Assembly (NCBI RefSeq): GCF_900142445.1
Contig: NZ_FRAV01000011.1
Span: forward strand, 1 to 64,000
Source: Chryseobacterium polytrichastri
GTDB lineage: Bacteria; Bacteroidota; Bacteroidia; Flavobacteriales; Weeksellaceae
Length of the DNA stretch: 64,000 nucleotides
Direction: 5' to 3'
In this document: positions 54,426 to 62,887 of the stretch, in pieces
How positions within the stretch are numbered: the stretch's first letter is position 1
How the letters are laid out: every line of letters starts with the position of its first letter
Notes under the pieces: generated by a model
Seen by the model: the letters and a program-made list of their open reading frames with translations, nothing else
What the model was told of the DNA's origin: nothing
Databases searched by the model: none
Translations under genes and position numbers: made by a program

Positions 54426-54460
54426 ATAACCAAACACATAAAAATTTATTATATTCATCC

Positions 54461-54610
54461 TTGATTTTCAATAGTAAGATTACTTAAGATTATTCGAATA
54501 TTAGAATATTAAGTTTGAGCTTCCCTTTAAGAGGACACGCTTAAGAAAATCTGCAGATTTTTTCTTAATTTCCTTAACAACTAAAATTATTCTTAATGGT
54601 TTAAAATTTT
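54461..54610. repeat. Dispersed repeat D, copy 2
   Basis: Related to 25045-25181: TTAGAATATTAAGTTT, then an internal perfect palindrome AAAATCTGCAGATTTT (54546-54561), then TTCTTAATGGTTTAAAA. The left terminal repeat is weaker than in copy 1. The remaining spacer up to 54776 holds only the terminator. Confidence 0.68.
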
Positions 54611-54697
54611 CACATATTAATTATTAACTAAAATTTAAACATACTCAAAAAACTAAGCTTAATTAATTTTAAAAAGTAGAGTTATCATTATTTATAC

Positions 54698-54736
54698 AAA
54701 AAATAAAGGACCTCATGATGAAGTCCTTCTATTTTC
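54698..54736 (-). terminator. Terminator of the carotenoid-photolyase cluster
   Basis: AAAATAAAGGAC (to 54712) pairs with GTCCTTCTATTTT (54723-54735), with one mismatch. On the minus strand it lies about 40 bp beyond the photolyase stop. Confidence 0.7.
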
Positions 54737-54776
54737 TATTCCTGTAATTATCATTTTTTTGAAATTTGGTATAAAA

Positions 54777-56072
54777 TCATTCTACAGCCAGTCCTTCTTT
54801 ATAGGTTTTCAATGCTCTTTCTCTTGCCTGTTTGTGATCTACAATAGGCCTGATTAATAAAGCATCCTGAGGAAGCCATTTTTTAATATATTGAAGATTT
54901 TTATCAAACTTTTTAGTCTGTTCTTCAGGATTGAAAATTCTGAAATACGGCGCAGCATCACAACCACAACCCGCTGCCCACTGCCAGTTTCCGTTGTTGG
55001 CCGAAAGGTCATAATCTAAAAGTTTTTCGGCAAAATATGCTTCACCCCATCTCCAATCAATCAACAAATGTTTGGTAAGAAAACTCGCAACCACCATTCT
55101 CACCCGATTGTGCATAAAACCTGTCTCATTTAGCTGTCTCATTCCTGCATCTACAATGGGATATCCAGTATTCCCTTCACACCAGGCTTTAAATTCGTCC
55201 TCATTATTTCTCCATTGAATATTTTCGTACTTCTTTTTAAAACACTGCGTAACAACATGCGGAAAATGAAATAAGATCTGCATGAAAAATTCTCTCCAAA
55301 TCAATTCATTCAGCCAGGTTTCATTATGCTTTTGAGCAAACTTCACACATTTTCGTACTGAAATTGTTCCAAATCTCAAAGCAATCCCCAAATGAGTGGT
55401 ATGATCCATTGCCGGAAAATCACGGTTTTGATCGTATGTATCTATAATTTTTGAGTCTAAAGAAGGTTTTGAAAATTCAATTTCAGTTTTTTCAAATCCT
55501 ATTTCCTTAAGGCTTAAAATCTCTTTATAATCTTTTACAGGAAAAAAGTTATTGCCATTAATTTGAAAATTTTCAATCTCAATTTTATTAATATTCTCTT
55601 TCCATTTTTTTGAATACGGCGTAAAAACAGTGTAGGGAGTTCGGTCACTTTTAAGGATATCATTTTCTTCAAAAATAACCTGATCTTTATGAACTGAAAA
55701 TTTCACTTCTTTTGTAGCTAGAAATTCAGCTATTTTTTGGTCTCGTTTAATGGCTTGAGGTTCGTAATCATTGTTGCAGAAAACGGTATCAATATCATAT
55801 TCTTCCGTCAATTTTTCGAACACTTCAAAAGGCTTTCCATAAAAAGTTTTTAGGCAAGTTCCATATTTATTTAGCTCTTGATTGATTTCCTCTAAAGCCT
55901 GATGAATATAATCTACCCTTTTGTCTTTTTTATCACTGAGCTGATCTAAAATTTCACGATCAAAAATAAAAATAGGAAGCACTTTTACCCCCGATTGTAA
56001 AGCCTTATGTAAGCCACAATTATCTTCTAATCTCAGATCTCGCCTGAACCAGAATAGATTAATTTTGTTCAT
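54777..56072 (-). CDS. phr: Deoxyribodipyrimidine photolyase (class I)
   Basis: The 431-residue flavoprotein has an N-terminal photolyase alpha/beta domain (LFWFRRDLRLEDN from residue 6). The C-terminal FAD domain contains WRWGEAYFAEKLLDYDLSAN and WQWAAGCGCDAAPYFRIFNP. It uses light to split pyrimidine dimers; cryptochrome-like members exist but the pattern fits a CPD photolyase. Its start overlaps the lycopene cyclase stop by 14 bp, so it belongs to the carotenoid transcript. Pairing light repair with pigment synthesis makes sense as joint photoprotection. Confidence 0.92.
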   Translation of the reverse strand: MNKINLFWFRRDLRLEDNCGLHKALQSGVKVLPIFIFDREILDQLSDKKDKRVDYIHQALEEINQELNKYGTCLKTFYGKPFEVFEKLTEEYDIDTVFCNNDYEPQAIKRDQKIAEFLATKEVKFSVHKDQVIFEENDILKSDRTPYTVFTPYSKKWKENINKIEIENFQINGNNFFPVKDYKEILSLKEIGFEKTEIEFSKPSLDSKIIDTYDQNRDFPAMDHTTHLGIALRFGTISVRKCVKFAQKHNETWLNELIWREFFMQILFHFPHVVTQCFKKKYENIQWRNNEDEFKAWCEGNTGYPIVDAGMRQLNETGFMHNRVRMVVASFLTKHLLIDWRWGEAYFAEKLLDYDLSANNGNWQWAAGCGCDAAPYFRIFNPEEQTKKFDKNLQYIKKWLPQDALLIRPIVDHKQARERALKTYKEGLAVE

Positions 56073-56751
56073 TTTTTTTGAATTTTTGAAATAAAAACAG
56101 ATTCCACAATATCATTTCATAACCATATACAGTGTCTTCCAATGGAATAGTCAACATTCTTATTCCCATAAAGTTTTGTGGGTTGTAATTCACAATTGGA
56201 GATTCTAGACCAGTTCCCGTCAATATTCCGTTTACGCCTAAAAATCCGGGCATTAAAACAAGATAAATAAAAGAAGCTTTCCCAATCCATCTTGCTTTCA
56301 AGATAAAATACAAAACAAACATGCTTACAGCTGTTGAAAGGAATGTAATGAAAGTGTAAATTTTATCATGAAAATAAGCCGCAATTATTAAAGCCAAAAT
56401 AATACTGATAATTACAAATATTTTTTCAGGAAGCGGTTTCCAATTGAGGTTGAAAAATTGATCTAAACAGAAATACGTAAATACACATGAAAAAGGAATA
56501 CAAATAAAGAATAATATCTCCTCAATGGGCAAGTTTAAAATCCTTATTCCCAAAAGATAATGATCATTAAACCACCACACCCCTATCTTCGTAAACCACG
56601 CATCCCAAGCTATAAATACTAAAGCCACCAAAAAGGAAGCAGAGAAAAAAGCTCCGAAATGTCTGTTGAATTTTATCTTATGATGAAATGAAAAAATAAA
56701 ACAGATGATTATCGTAAAAAAATTGATTAACAGATAGGTATAGTGATGCAT
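56059..56751 (-). CDS. Lycopene beta-cyclase, fused CrtYcd/CarR type
   Basis: The 230-residue protein has about seven membrane segments and two copies of the lycopene cyclase domain. Each carries the acidic motif after a helix: LPIEEILFF (about residue 75) and IPLEDTVYGY (about 208). This is the fused form of the heterodimeric cyclases of actinobacteria, found in many Bacteroidota. It converts lycopene to beta-carotene in the membrane. The spacer upstream, before crtZ, is filled by a repeat. Confidence 0.85.
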   Translation of the reverse strand: MHHYTYLLINFFTIIICFIFSFHHKIKFNRHFGAFFSASFLVALVFIAWDAWFTKIGVWWFNDHYLLGIRILNLPIEEILFFICIPFSCVFTYFCLDQFFNLNWKPLPEKIFVIISIILALIIAAYFHDKIYTFITFLSTAVSMFVLYFILKARWIGKASFIYLVLMPGFLGVNGILTGTGLESPIVNYNPQNFMGIRMLTIPLEDTVYGYEMILWNLFLFQKFKKNEQN

Positions 56752-56834
56752 TTTTATTACTTATTTATTGAATTTTCTTTTATGACATAAATATTTTTTC
56801 ATTGAGCTCATTTAAATCTTTAGTTTCAGTGAAA

Positions 56835-57015
56835 AAAAATTAAAACTACAAAACAGACAAAAGCTTTCTGACACTTTAGAACACTTTAGTTTAAAAAAAT
56901 TCACATAAGAAGAAAATCAAAGATTTTCATAAAACTTAAGTGTACTTGTTAAGAGTATAACTTTTAACTTAATAAGTCTTAAGTGTTATCATCCTTTGTT
57001 CTTTTTGCTGTTAAT
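56835..57015. repeat. Dispersed repeat C, copy between crtZ and lycopene cyclase
   Basis: It shares long stretches with 57541-57720: ACAAAAGCTTT, TGACACTTTAGAA, ACTTTAGTTTAAAAAA, CACATAAGAA, AATCAAAGATTTTCAT, AAACTTAAGTGT and CTTAAGTGTTATCATC. It lacks the 19-bp CGACTCCGC insert. It occupies most of the 305-bp spacer and has no coding capacity. Confidence 0.75.
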
Positions 57016-57056
57016 AAAAATTAAGTATTTTAATTATATCAATTTGCAGGTAATCA

Positions 57057-57512
57057 TCATTTATCTTTATTAAAATACATTTTAAAATATTTCACGGGGA
57101 CCCATAAAAATCCAAAACACTCTCCTCTTTCTTTTCCTGTATGTTTGTGATGTTGCTTGTGTGCCCGTCTGATCGATAATAAATAAGGATTTTTGGTATC
57201 TCTTAAAAACCTGATTCTTTGATGAATGAAAATATCATGAACAAAAAAATATGCCATCCCGTACAATGCAATTCCTACAGCGATATAAAAGTAGATGTTG
57301 TAATTATTAACTGTTCCGTAGTACATTAAAGCGATGGTTGGTAGCGCAAAAATCAGAAAAAAGTAATCGTTTTTTTCTACATGCCCTTCATTGCTGTGAT
57401 CGTGATGATCTCTGTGAAGCGACCATAAAAAACCATGCATGATGTATTTATGAATCAGCCACGTCATGCCTTCCATGATGAAAAATGTACTTATGACAAT
57501 TAAAAAATTCAT
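57057..57512 (-). CDS. crtZ: Beta-carotene hydroxylase
   Basis: The 151-residue membrane di-iron enzyme of the fatty-acid hydroxylase group has the His boxes HKYIMH (about residues 21-26), HRDHHDH (about 33-39), FVHDIFIHQR and AHKQHHKH. It has about four membrane helices. CrtZ hydroxylates the beta-rings to give zeaxanthin, using O2 and ferredoxin or another reductant. It is flanked on both sides by copies of the same repeat, within a cluster whose other genes are tightly packed. Confidence 0.92.
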   Translation of the reverse strand: MNFLIVISTFFIMEGMTWLIHKYIMHGFLWSLHRDHHDHSNEGHVEKNDYFFLIFALPTIALMYYGTVNNYNIYFYIAVGIALYGMAYFFVHDIFIHQRIRFLRDTKNPYLLSIRRAHKQHHKHTGKERGECFGFLWVPVKYFKMYFNKDK

Positions 57513-57540
57513 GATTTTTATTTATTTAATTTTTTATTTT

Positions 57541-57721
57541 AATCACAAAAGGAACAAAAGCTTTTTGACACTTTAGAATACTTTAGTTTAAAAAAGTCCA
57601 CATAAGAATAATATTTCGACTCCGCTCAATATTCAAAGATTTTCATGAAACTTAAGTGTTCTTATTTTACAGTTTACTGATTAACTTAATAAATCTTAAG
57701 TGTTATCATCTTTTGTGGTTA
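57541..57721. repeat. Dispersed repeat C, copy between SRPBCC gene and crtZ
   Basis: It is homologous to 56835-57015, in the same orientation, with an extra segment containing TATTTCGACTCCGCTCAAT (57612-57630). Its right end, CTTTTGTGGTTA, supplies the TAA stop codon of the SRPBCC gene (57719-57721). Confidence 0.78.
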
Positions 57722-58183
57722 GACTTCACTATTAAACATTTTGTCTAAAACTTTATTTCGATAGCTGAAAATATGTTCCAACTTATCTTTCACAAAAAGT
57801 TTGTGGGCTATCTCACCTAAAAAACCCATTGGAAGTTCATAGTCAACGGTATCTTTCATTAAAACACCTTTATCATTTACGATAAATTCATGAAAATGAT
57901 TCCACAGTTTATAAGGTCCCTTTTGTTGATAATCGGTAAAGCTTTTTTGGAAATCAACCTGCTTGATTTCTGTGGTCCAGTTCATTTTAATCCCCAACAA
58001 AGGCGAAACATGATAATCAATGATCATTCCTTCATAAATTTCATCATCATCTGTTTTGGTCAAAACAACAAATTTCATGTCTTCCGGAGTGATCTTAGAC
58101 AGATTATTTGCCGAAGAGAAAAATTTCCACGCGGTTGCTAAATCACAATTCAATTGCTGTTCTTTATAAAGTCTGTGTATCAT
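57719..58183 (-). CDS. SRPBCC-family protein of the carotenoid cluster
   Basis: The 154-residue protein has a START/SRPBCC helix-grip fold (CNCDLATAWKFF-like N-terminus, actual residues NCDLATAWKFFSSANNLSKITP), which forms a hydrophobic ligand pocket. It lies 9 bp downstream of crtB and precedes crtZ, so it is co-transcribed with pigment genes. Possible roles are carotenoid intermediate binding or enzyme assistance; neither is shown. The stop codon lies inside the end of a repeat, so its original C-terminus may have been altered by that insertion. Confidence 0.82.
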   Translation of the reverse strand: MIHRLYKEQQLNCDLATAWKFFSSANNLSKITPEDMKFVVLTKTDDDEIYEGMIIDYHVSPLLGIKMNWTTEIKQVDFQKSFTDYQQKGPYKLWNHFHEFIVNDKGVLMKDTVDYELPMGFLGEIAHKLFVKDKLEHIFSYRNKVLDKMFNSEV

Positions 58184-58192
58184 TTTAATTTT

Positions 58193-59029
58193 TTATAGAA
58201 ATGAAGTTTTATACTGTAAATAACTGCTCATCATTAAAGAAATCTTTCTACTGTTTGAGATTCTGATTCTCTTATTAATGATTTTATGAGCCGAAGTCCT
58301 TTTTATCTTTCTGAAAAGGGAAATGTAATAACGGTATGCTAAATACACTCCAAATCTTGATGAATTGGGAAGCTTTTTAATTCCACTCAGAGCTTCACTA
58401 AATTCTTTTTCGATATCTTTTTCAATATCTGCTTTTATTTTATTGTCGAATAACGAAATATCTACATCCGGGAAATAGCTTCGTCCCAAGATCTGATAAT
58501 CATCTTTCATATCTCTTAAAAAATTTACCTTTTGAAAAGCAGAGCCTAATTTCATAGCAAAAGGTTTAAGCCTTTCAAATTCAGAAACATTGCCTTCTAC
58601 AAAAATCTGCAAGCACATCAAACCCACCACTTCTGCAGAGCCTAAAATATATTGTTTATAAAGATCTGAATTATAATCTACTTTCTGAAGATCCATTTGC
58701 ATGCTATCTAAAAACTGACCGATTAATTTTTGATCAATATCAAACCTATGAACCGTATCCTGAAAAGACTGTAAAATAGGATTCAGCGAAATTCCATCAT
58801 CCAAAGCCCGAGCAGTTTCTTCCCTGAATTTGGTAAGTAGTTTTTCTTTATCATAGCCGTGAAAACTGTCTACAATTTCATCAGCCAAACGCACATATCC
58901 ATACACCGCATAAATTGGGTTTCTGATTTTTGGAGACAACGCCAAAATCCCCAAAGAAAAGCTTGTGCTGTACTGTTTGGTTGTTTCTTTACTTACCCGA
59001 TAAGAAAGTTCATCAAATAATTTTTTCAT
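58193..59029 (-). CDS. crtB: Phytoene synthase
   Basis: The 278-residue all-alpha prenyl synthase has the two aspartate motifs that bind diphosphate through Mg2+: RLADEIVDSF near residue 47 and FLRDMKDDYQILGRSYF near residue 165. It joins two geranylgeranyl diphosphates to phytoene. Squalene synthase homologues are similar, but the adjacent crtI makes phytoene synthase the best call. The start lies 2 bp after the crtI stop. Confidence 0.93.
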   Translation of the reverse strand: MKKLFDELSYRVSKETTKQYSTSFSLGILALSPKIRNPIYAVYGYVRLADEIVDSFHGYDKEKLLTKFREETARALDDGISLNPILQSFQDTVHRFDIDQKLIGQFLDSMQMDLQKVDYNSDLYKQYILGSAEVVGLMCLQIFVEGNVSEFERLKPFAMKLGSAFQKVNFLRDMKDDYQILGRSYFPDVDISLFDNKIKADIEKDIEKEFSEALSGIKKLPNSSRFGVYLAYRYYISLFRKIKRTSAHKIINKRIRISNSRKISLMMSSYLQYKTSFL

Positions 59030-59031
59030 AA

Positions 59032-60504
59032 TTAATTTGTTTTGGTGGCTTCAATGGCAGCAATTTTACCTGAAATAATCGACGGCGGAACACCGGGTCC
59101 AGGAACGGTAAGCTGTCCGGTATAAAAAAGATTTTTCACTTTCTTGTTCCTGAGTGACGGTTTCAAAACTGCGGTTTGTGATAAGGTGTTGGCAAGCCCG
59201 TACGCATTGCCTTCATAGGCATTATAATCTTCTTTAAAATCTTTAATACAGTAACTTTTTTTATAATCAATCTTTGGCAATAAATTCGAAACTCCTGTAT
59301 GCTTTTCGAGTCTTATAATTATTTCAAGAAAATATTTTTCTCTTTCCATTTCAGAATCTTCTATTCCCGTTGCCACAGGCATGAGCAAGAATACGTTTTC
59401 GCAATTTTCAGGCGCAACATTGGGATCTGTTTTTGAAGGGCAACACGCATAAAACAATGGTTTTGTAGGCCATCTCTTATCTTCATAAATTTCTGTAGTG
59501 TGAAGGTCAAGCTCATTTTCAAAAAACAACGTATGATGTTTCAGATTGGGAATTTTTTCTTTAAACCCTAAATAATAAATCAGGCAGGAAGGCGCAAAAG
59601 TGAGCTTTTCCCAATATGATTCTTTATAATTTCTGAATTCTTCAGGCAACAGTTTACTTTCCGTATGATGATAATCTGAAGAAGCAATGATAGTGTCAAA
59701 ATCTATTTCCTCACCATTAACAATCAGAGAAGTAGCTTTGGTATTTTCAACAATAATTTTTTCTACATTGGCATCAAAATGAAATTTCACTCCTTGGGCT
59801 TCCGCCACGTTTTTCATCGCATCAATCACTTTTGAAAAACCTCCCATCGGATACCAAGTCCCTAATTTGTAGCCACCATAATTCATTAAACTGTACAAAG
59901 CGGGAATATCTTTAGGTGCCGCTCCCAGAAAAATAACGGGGAATTCCATTAACGTGATCAACTTCGGATCCTTGAAATACTTTCTTACAAATTTTTTAAA
60001 ATTGGTTAAAAGATCAAGCTTCAACGCACTTTTTGCAATTTTTGGAGAAACAAATTCAAACCATGAATGACAGGGTTTATTTACGAATTCTTTCATTCCC
60101 ACTTCATATTTGTATCGGGCATCTTCCATGAATTCATCCAACTTTTTACCGGAGCCTTTTTCTGTTTTCTCAAACAAATCCCGCATTTCGGTATAATTGT
60201 GAGGGATATTCATTTTGCTATCGGAAAATACCATTTCAAATTGCGGATCAAGTGCTACAAGCTGAAAAAAATCTGACGTTTTTTTACCGAAATCTTCAAA
60301 AAAGGATTCTATAATATCCGGCATCCAGTACCAGCTTGGCCCCATATCAAAAGTATAACCATTATCTGTAACAAATTTTCTGGCTCTGCCACCCGCTGCA
60401 CTATTCTTCTCAAAGACATGAACTTCATGACCTTCTTTTGCAGAATACGCTGCCGCTGACAATCCCGAAAACCCAGAACCAATAATCGCTATTTTCTTTT
60501 TCAT
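59032..60504 (-). CDS. crtI: Phytoene desaturase
   Basis: The 490-residue FAD enzyme has the N-terminal dinucleotide fold AIIGSGFSGLSAAAYSAKEG and, near the C-terminus, YTGQLTVPGPGVPPSIISG, the carotenoid desaturase signature. It converts phytoene to lycopene by four desaturations. It lies 2 bp downstream of a MarR-type regulator and 2 bp upstream of crtB, so the three are tightly co-transcribed and probably translationally coupled. Confidence 0.95.
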   Translation of the reverse strand: MKKKIAIIGSGFSGLSAAAYSAKEGHEVHVFEKNSAAGGRARKFVTDNGYTFDMGPSWYWMPDIIESFFEDFGKKTSDFFQLVALDPQFEMVFSDSKMNIPHNYTEMRDLFEKTEKGSGKKLDEFMEDARYKYEVGMKEFVNKPCHSWFEFVSPKIAKSALKLDLLTNFKKFVRKYFKDPKLITLMEFPVIFLGAAPKDIPALYSLMNYGGYKLGTWYPMGGFSKVIDAMKNVAEAQGVKFHFDANVEKIIVENTKATSLIVNGEEIDFDTIIASSDYHHTESKLLPEEFRNYKESYWEKLTFAPSCLIYYLGFKEKIPNLKHHTLFFENELDLHTTEIYEDKRWPTKPLFYACCPSKTDPNVAPENCENVFLLMPVATGIEDSEMEREKYFLEIIIRLEKHTGVSNLLPKIDYKKSYCIKDFKEDYNAYEGNAYGLANTLSQTAVLKPSLRNKKVKNLFYTGQLTVPGPGVPPSIISGKIAAIEATKTN

Positions 60505-60506
60505 TT

Positions 60507-61181
60507 TTAATTTTTCTCAAATGAATATTCCTGATAAACAGTGTTGATTAAATCTTTACTCTCTATGTTTCGATTAAAAATGGGATAATGAAATTTGTCT
60601 AATTTGTTCAGAATACGAATAAGATCCATCTTTTCAGAATAATTTAGATTGCCTGAAACAATATGTGTTGCGCTTCGGATCTTTTTCATTTGATTTTCCA
60701 ATGCTTCGATTCCCAGTTCTGTAATTTTGATGAGTTTCGTTCTTTTGTCATCGTTTGAATCTGTCTGATGTACCCAACCTTGCTTTATTAATCTGGTAAT
60801 AATTAACATTCCCACAGGCTTATCCTGAATATTTTTTTTAATGAGTTCCATTTTGGTCATTTCACCAAATGCTTTCAAATTGATCAGATAAATAAAATCT
60901 TCTTGCGTGGCAAAATCAGAACCCGAAATAGCAGATTTAGAATAGGTCTTTGCATACCTGTTGAGATGAACCAACAAAGTACTGATCGCACTTTCCGGGC
61001 TTCTTCCGCTTTCTTTGCCTTCCCAATAAGGAGCTTCTGCTTCATTATTACTAGCCATAGATTCTTTGTTGTAGATCCATGATTTGAATCCATCAACATC
61101 AGAAGAATACTGAGAATTTTTATTTTCAGTATCAAATTGCTCCAGTAAACCTACCACATCTTTAACAAGATCAAAATTCAT
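60507..61181 (-). CDS. MarR-family regulator heading the carotenoid operon
   Basis: The start at 61181 (MNFDLVKDVVGLLEQF) is preferred: the longer frame from 61211 would begin upstream of the -7 element (61200-61207) and so could not be translated from it. The 224-residue protein has a winged helix-turn-helix around residues 105-185 (FGEMTKMELIKKNIQDKPVG and LIKQGWVHQTDSNDDKRTKLI, the wing) and an N-terminal extension of about 80 residues not usual in MarR proteins. It lies 2 bp before crtI, so it may autoregulate the pigment genes. The signal is unknown. Confidence 0.85.
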   Translation of the reverse strand: MNFDLVKDVVGLLEQFDTENKNSQYSSDVDGFKSWIYNKESMASNNEAEAPYWEGKESGRSPESAISTLLVHLNRYAKTYSKSAISGSDFATQEDFIYLINLKAFGEMTKMELIKKNIQDKPVGMLIITRLIKQGWVHQTDSNDDKRTKLIKITELGIEALENQMKKIRSATHIVSGNLNYSEKMDLIRILNKLDKFHYPIFNRNIESKDLINTVYQEYSFEKN

Positions 61182-61199
61182 AACCTTAAAATTAGAATA

Positions 61200-61207
61200 C
61201 AAATATA
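61200..61207 (-). promoter_or_regulatory. -7 element of the carotenoid operon
   Basis: The minus-strand TATATTTG (61207-61200) lies 18 bases upstream of the chosen marR ATG at 61181. No good -33 element is visible, so activation or a different upstream element may be needed. Confidence 0.6.
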
Positions 61208-61400
61208 CCAAATTAAATGATATTTAGTTTATTTATGGATTAAAATTAAAGCTTTTTTAGGTAGAATCAGAAATATAGTTCACAAATATACTTTTTAAGA
61301 TAAATGATTAAGAGAGATTAAAGAAATCAATCAGCACATTTCCCGAACATTTATACCTCAAAAAAAAACGCTACCTCATTACGTTTCAATAATCAATTAC

Positions 61401-61442
61401 AAAAAAAAAAACCTTATTAATCGAATGATTAACAAGGCTTTC
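61401..61442 (-). terminator. Terminator of the surface-protein operon
   Basis: On the minus strand GCCTTGTTAATC pairs with GATTAATAAGGT (one mismatch) and is followed by a long run of T. It lies about 40 bp after the lectin-like gene stop. Confidence 0.85.
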
Positions 61443-61482
61443 AACGTGAATATCTTATATTTTAATTAAGCGTAAACTAAAA

Positions 61483-62877
61483 CTATTTATATCGTGCAGG
61501 CATACTTGGATTACTCATCACACTGCATTTTTTCACATCAATGGTTGTAGTTGCGGTATTATTGGTTGTATCTGTATCCGTTATTTCAGTTGTATTTGCA
61601 GTTGAAACATCTTTGAAAGTTTGGTTTGCTTTTACCCCTCTGATGTAATCTCCTGTAATAGTAACTATTCCGGAAGATTTTGCTGCTAAACCTACGATTC
61701 CATTAATTTCATTGGTGGTAAAATTAGAAGTCGGTATCGTTGAGTTCGTAAAACCACTGCTTAAAACCACACTCGTAATTTTAAATTGAGAGTTGGTAAG
61801 CAATGTATTGGCTGCATTGGTTACTTTACTAGTGAAACTGATATTGTTCAATGCTGCTGCTGTATCATTCGTAACCTCAACTTTAAAACTTACTGTATTT
61901 TTCTTCTCATTACATGCAAACGGAAAATCTGCACGGCTGTCTACCCTTAAATTTCCTGGAGTCGTTAACAAGATATTTCTAATTTCCTGAAAATTAAAAC
62001 CTCCTCCTGTTGAAGCTGCAAATCCTAATTTTAAATTGGTTGGTATCGGGTAAGTTGTACCGTTTAATGTATAATTCAGAACCTCTGTAAAAGTGGTTTG
62101 GTTTTGCTTTCTCCATTTGATTGATATTACATAATCATTTCCTGGTTTTGTAATACTAATTTGTACTCTTCTGTAAAAAACATCACTTGCAGGTCTGGAT
62201 GTAGTTACTGTGTTATAATCAATCTCATCCCTTTGTCTGATCGCATTTAACGTTCCAGTTCTATCTCCTAAATCAACTCTCGTTAGGTATGTATTTGAAA
62301 GCGAATAGGTAGAGCTACTAGGGCCTCGAACGATGATAGAGTTAGGAACTGCATTGGCACTACCGCCGTTCCTACTCTCGGTATTTGTAGCGTAATTACC
62401 ATAAGCATCAAAACCAATTCCCAGATATCCACCTGATAAACCAGTAGTTCCGGCCGGATTACTAAAAGTAGCATATCCTAAAGAACCTCCGTAACCTCCG
62501 AGCTTAAAATCAGCTTCACTCACTGATGCATTAAACAAAAAGACAGAAAACCCATCAGCTCCAAAATAGGTCGGATCTGATACATTACGCCACTGCACAT
62601 ATTCAAAATCCGCAATCACTCCCAACGTTGTGGGAAACCCCTGCATTACATACATATACCCTTTCTGATTGGTTTTTGCTTCGGTAAGCCTTAACCATCC
62701 TGCTCCATTTATATCAACACCGCTGGCAGCCGTTAAATAGGCATTATCTCCAATCTTTAATCCTGCAGAATTATTAGATTTCAAAGTATTGGTAATGGTA
62801 AACTGTGCATAAATATTTCCTGTAAGAGAAATTAAAAGTATGAAACTTGCTATTAAATATTTTTTATAAAAAATCAT
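61483..62877 (-). CDS. Exported protein with legume-lectin-like domain
   Basis: The start at 62877 (MIFYKKYLIASFILLISLTG) gives a signal peptide ending IYAQ and follows the upstream gene's stop by 10 bp. The 464-residue protein has an L-type lectin-like jelly roll (about residues 30-310, with FGADGFSVFLFN and GGYLGIGFDAYGNY). A beta-sandwich resembling DUF11-type repeats follows (about 325-450, with SFKVEVTNDTAAALNN). A Cys-containing C-terminus (KKCSVMSNPSM) shows no clear type IX sorting domain. Sugar binding or adhesion is plausible. Confidence 0.78.
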   Translation of the reverse strand: MIFYKKYLIASFILLISLTGNIYAQFTITNTLKSNNSAGLKIGDNAYLTAASGVDINGAGWLRLTEAKTNQKGYMYVMQGFPTTLGVIADFEYVQWRNVSDPTYFGADGFSVFLFNASVSEADFKLGGYGGSLGYATFSNPAGTTGLSGGYLGIGFDAYGNYATNTESRNGGSANAVPNSIIVRGPSSSTYSLSNTYLTRVDLGDRTGTLNAIRQRDEIDYNTVTTSRPASDVFYRRVQISITKPGNDYVISIKWRKQNQTTFTEVLNYTLNGTTYPIPTNLKLGFAASTGGGFNFQEIRNILLTTPGNLRVDSRADFPFACNEKKNTVSFKVEVTNDTAAALNNISFTSKVTNAANTLLTNSQFKITSVVLSSGFTNSTIPTSNFTTNEINGIVGLAAKSSGIVTITGDYIRGVKANQTFKDVSTANTTEITDTDTTNNTATTTIDVKKCSVMSNPSMPARYK

Positions 62878-62887
62878 TTTAATACAT

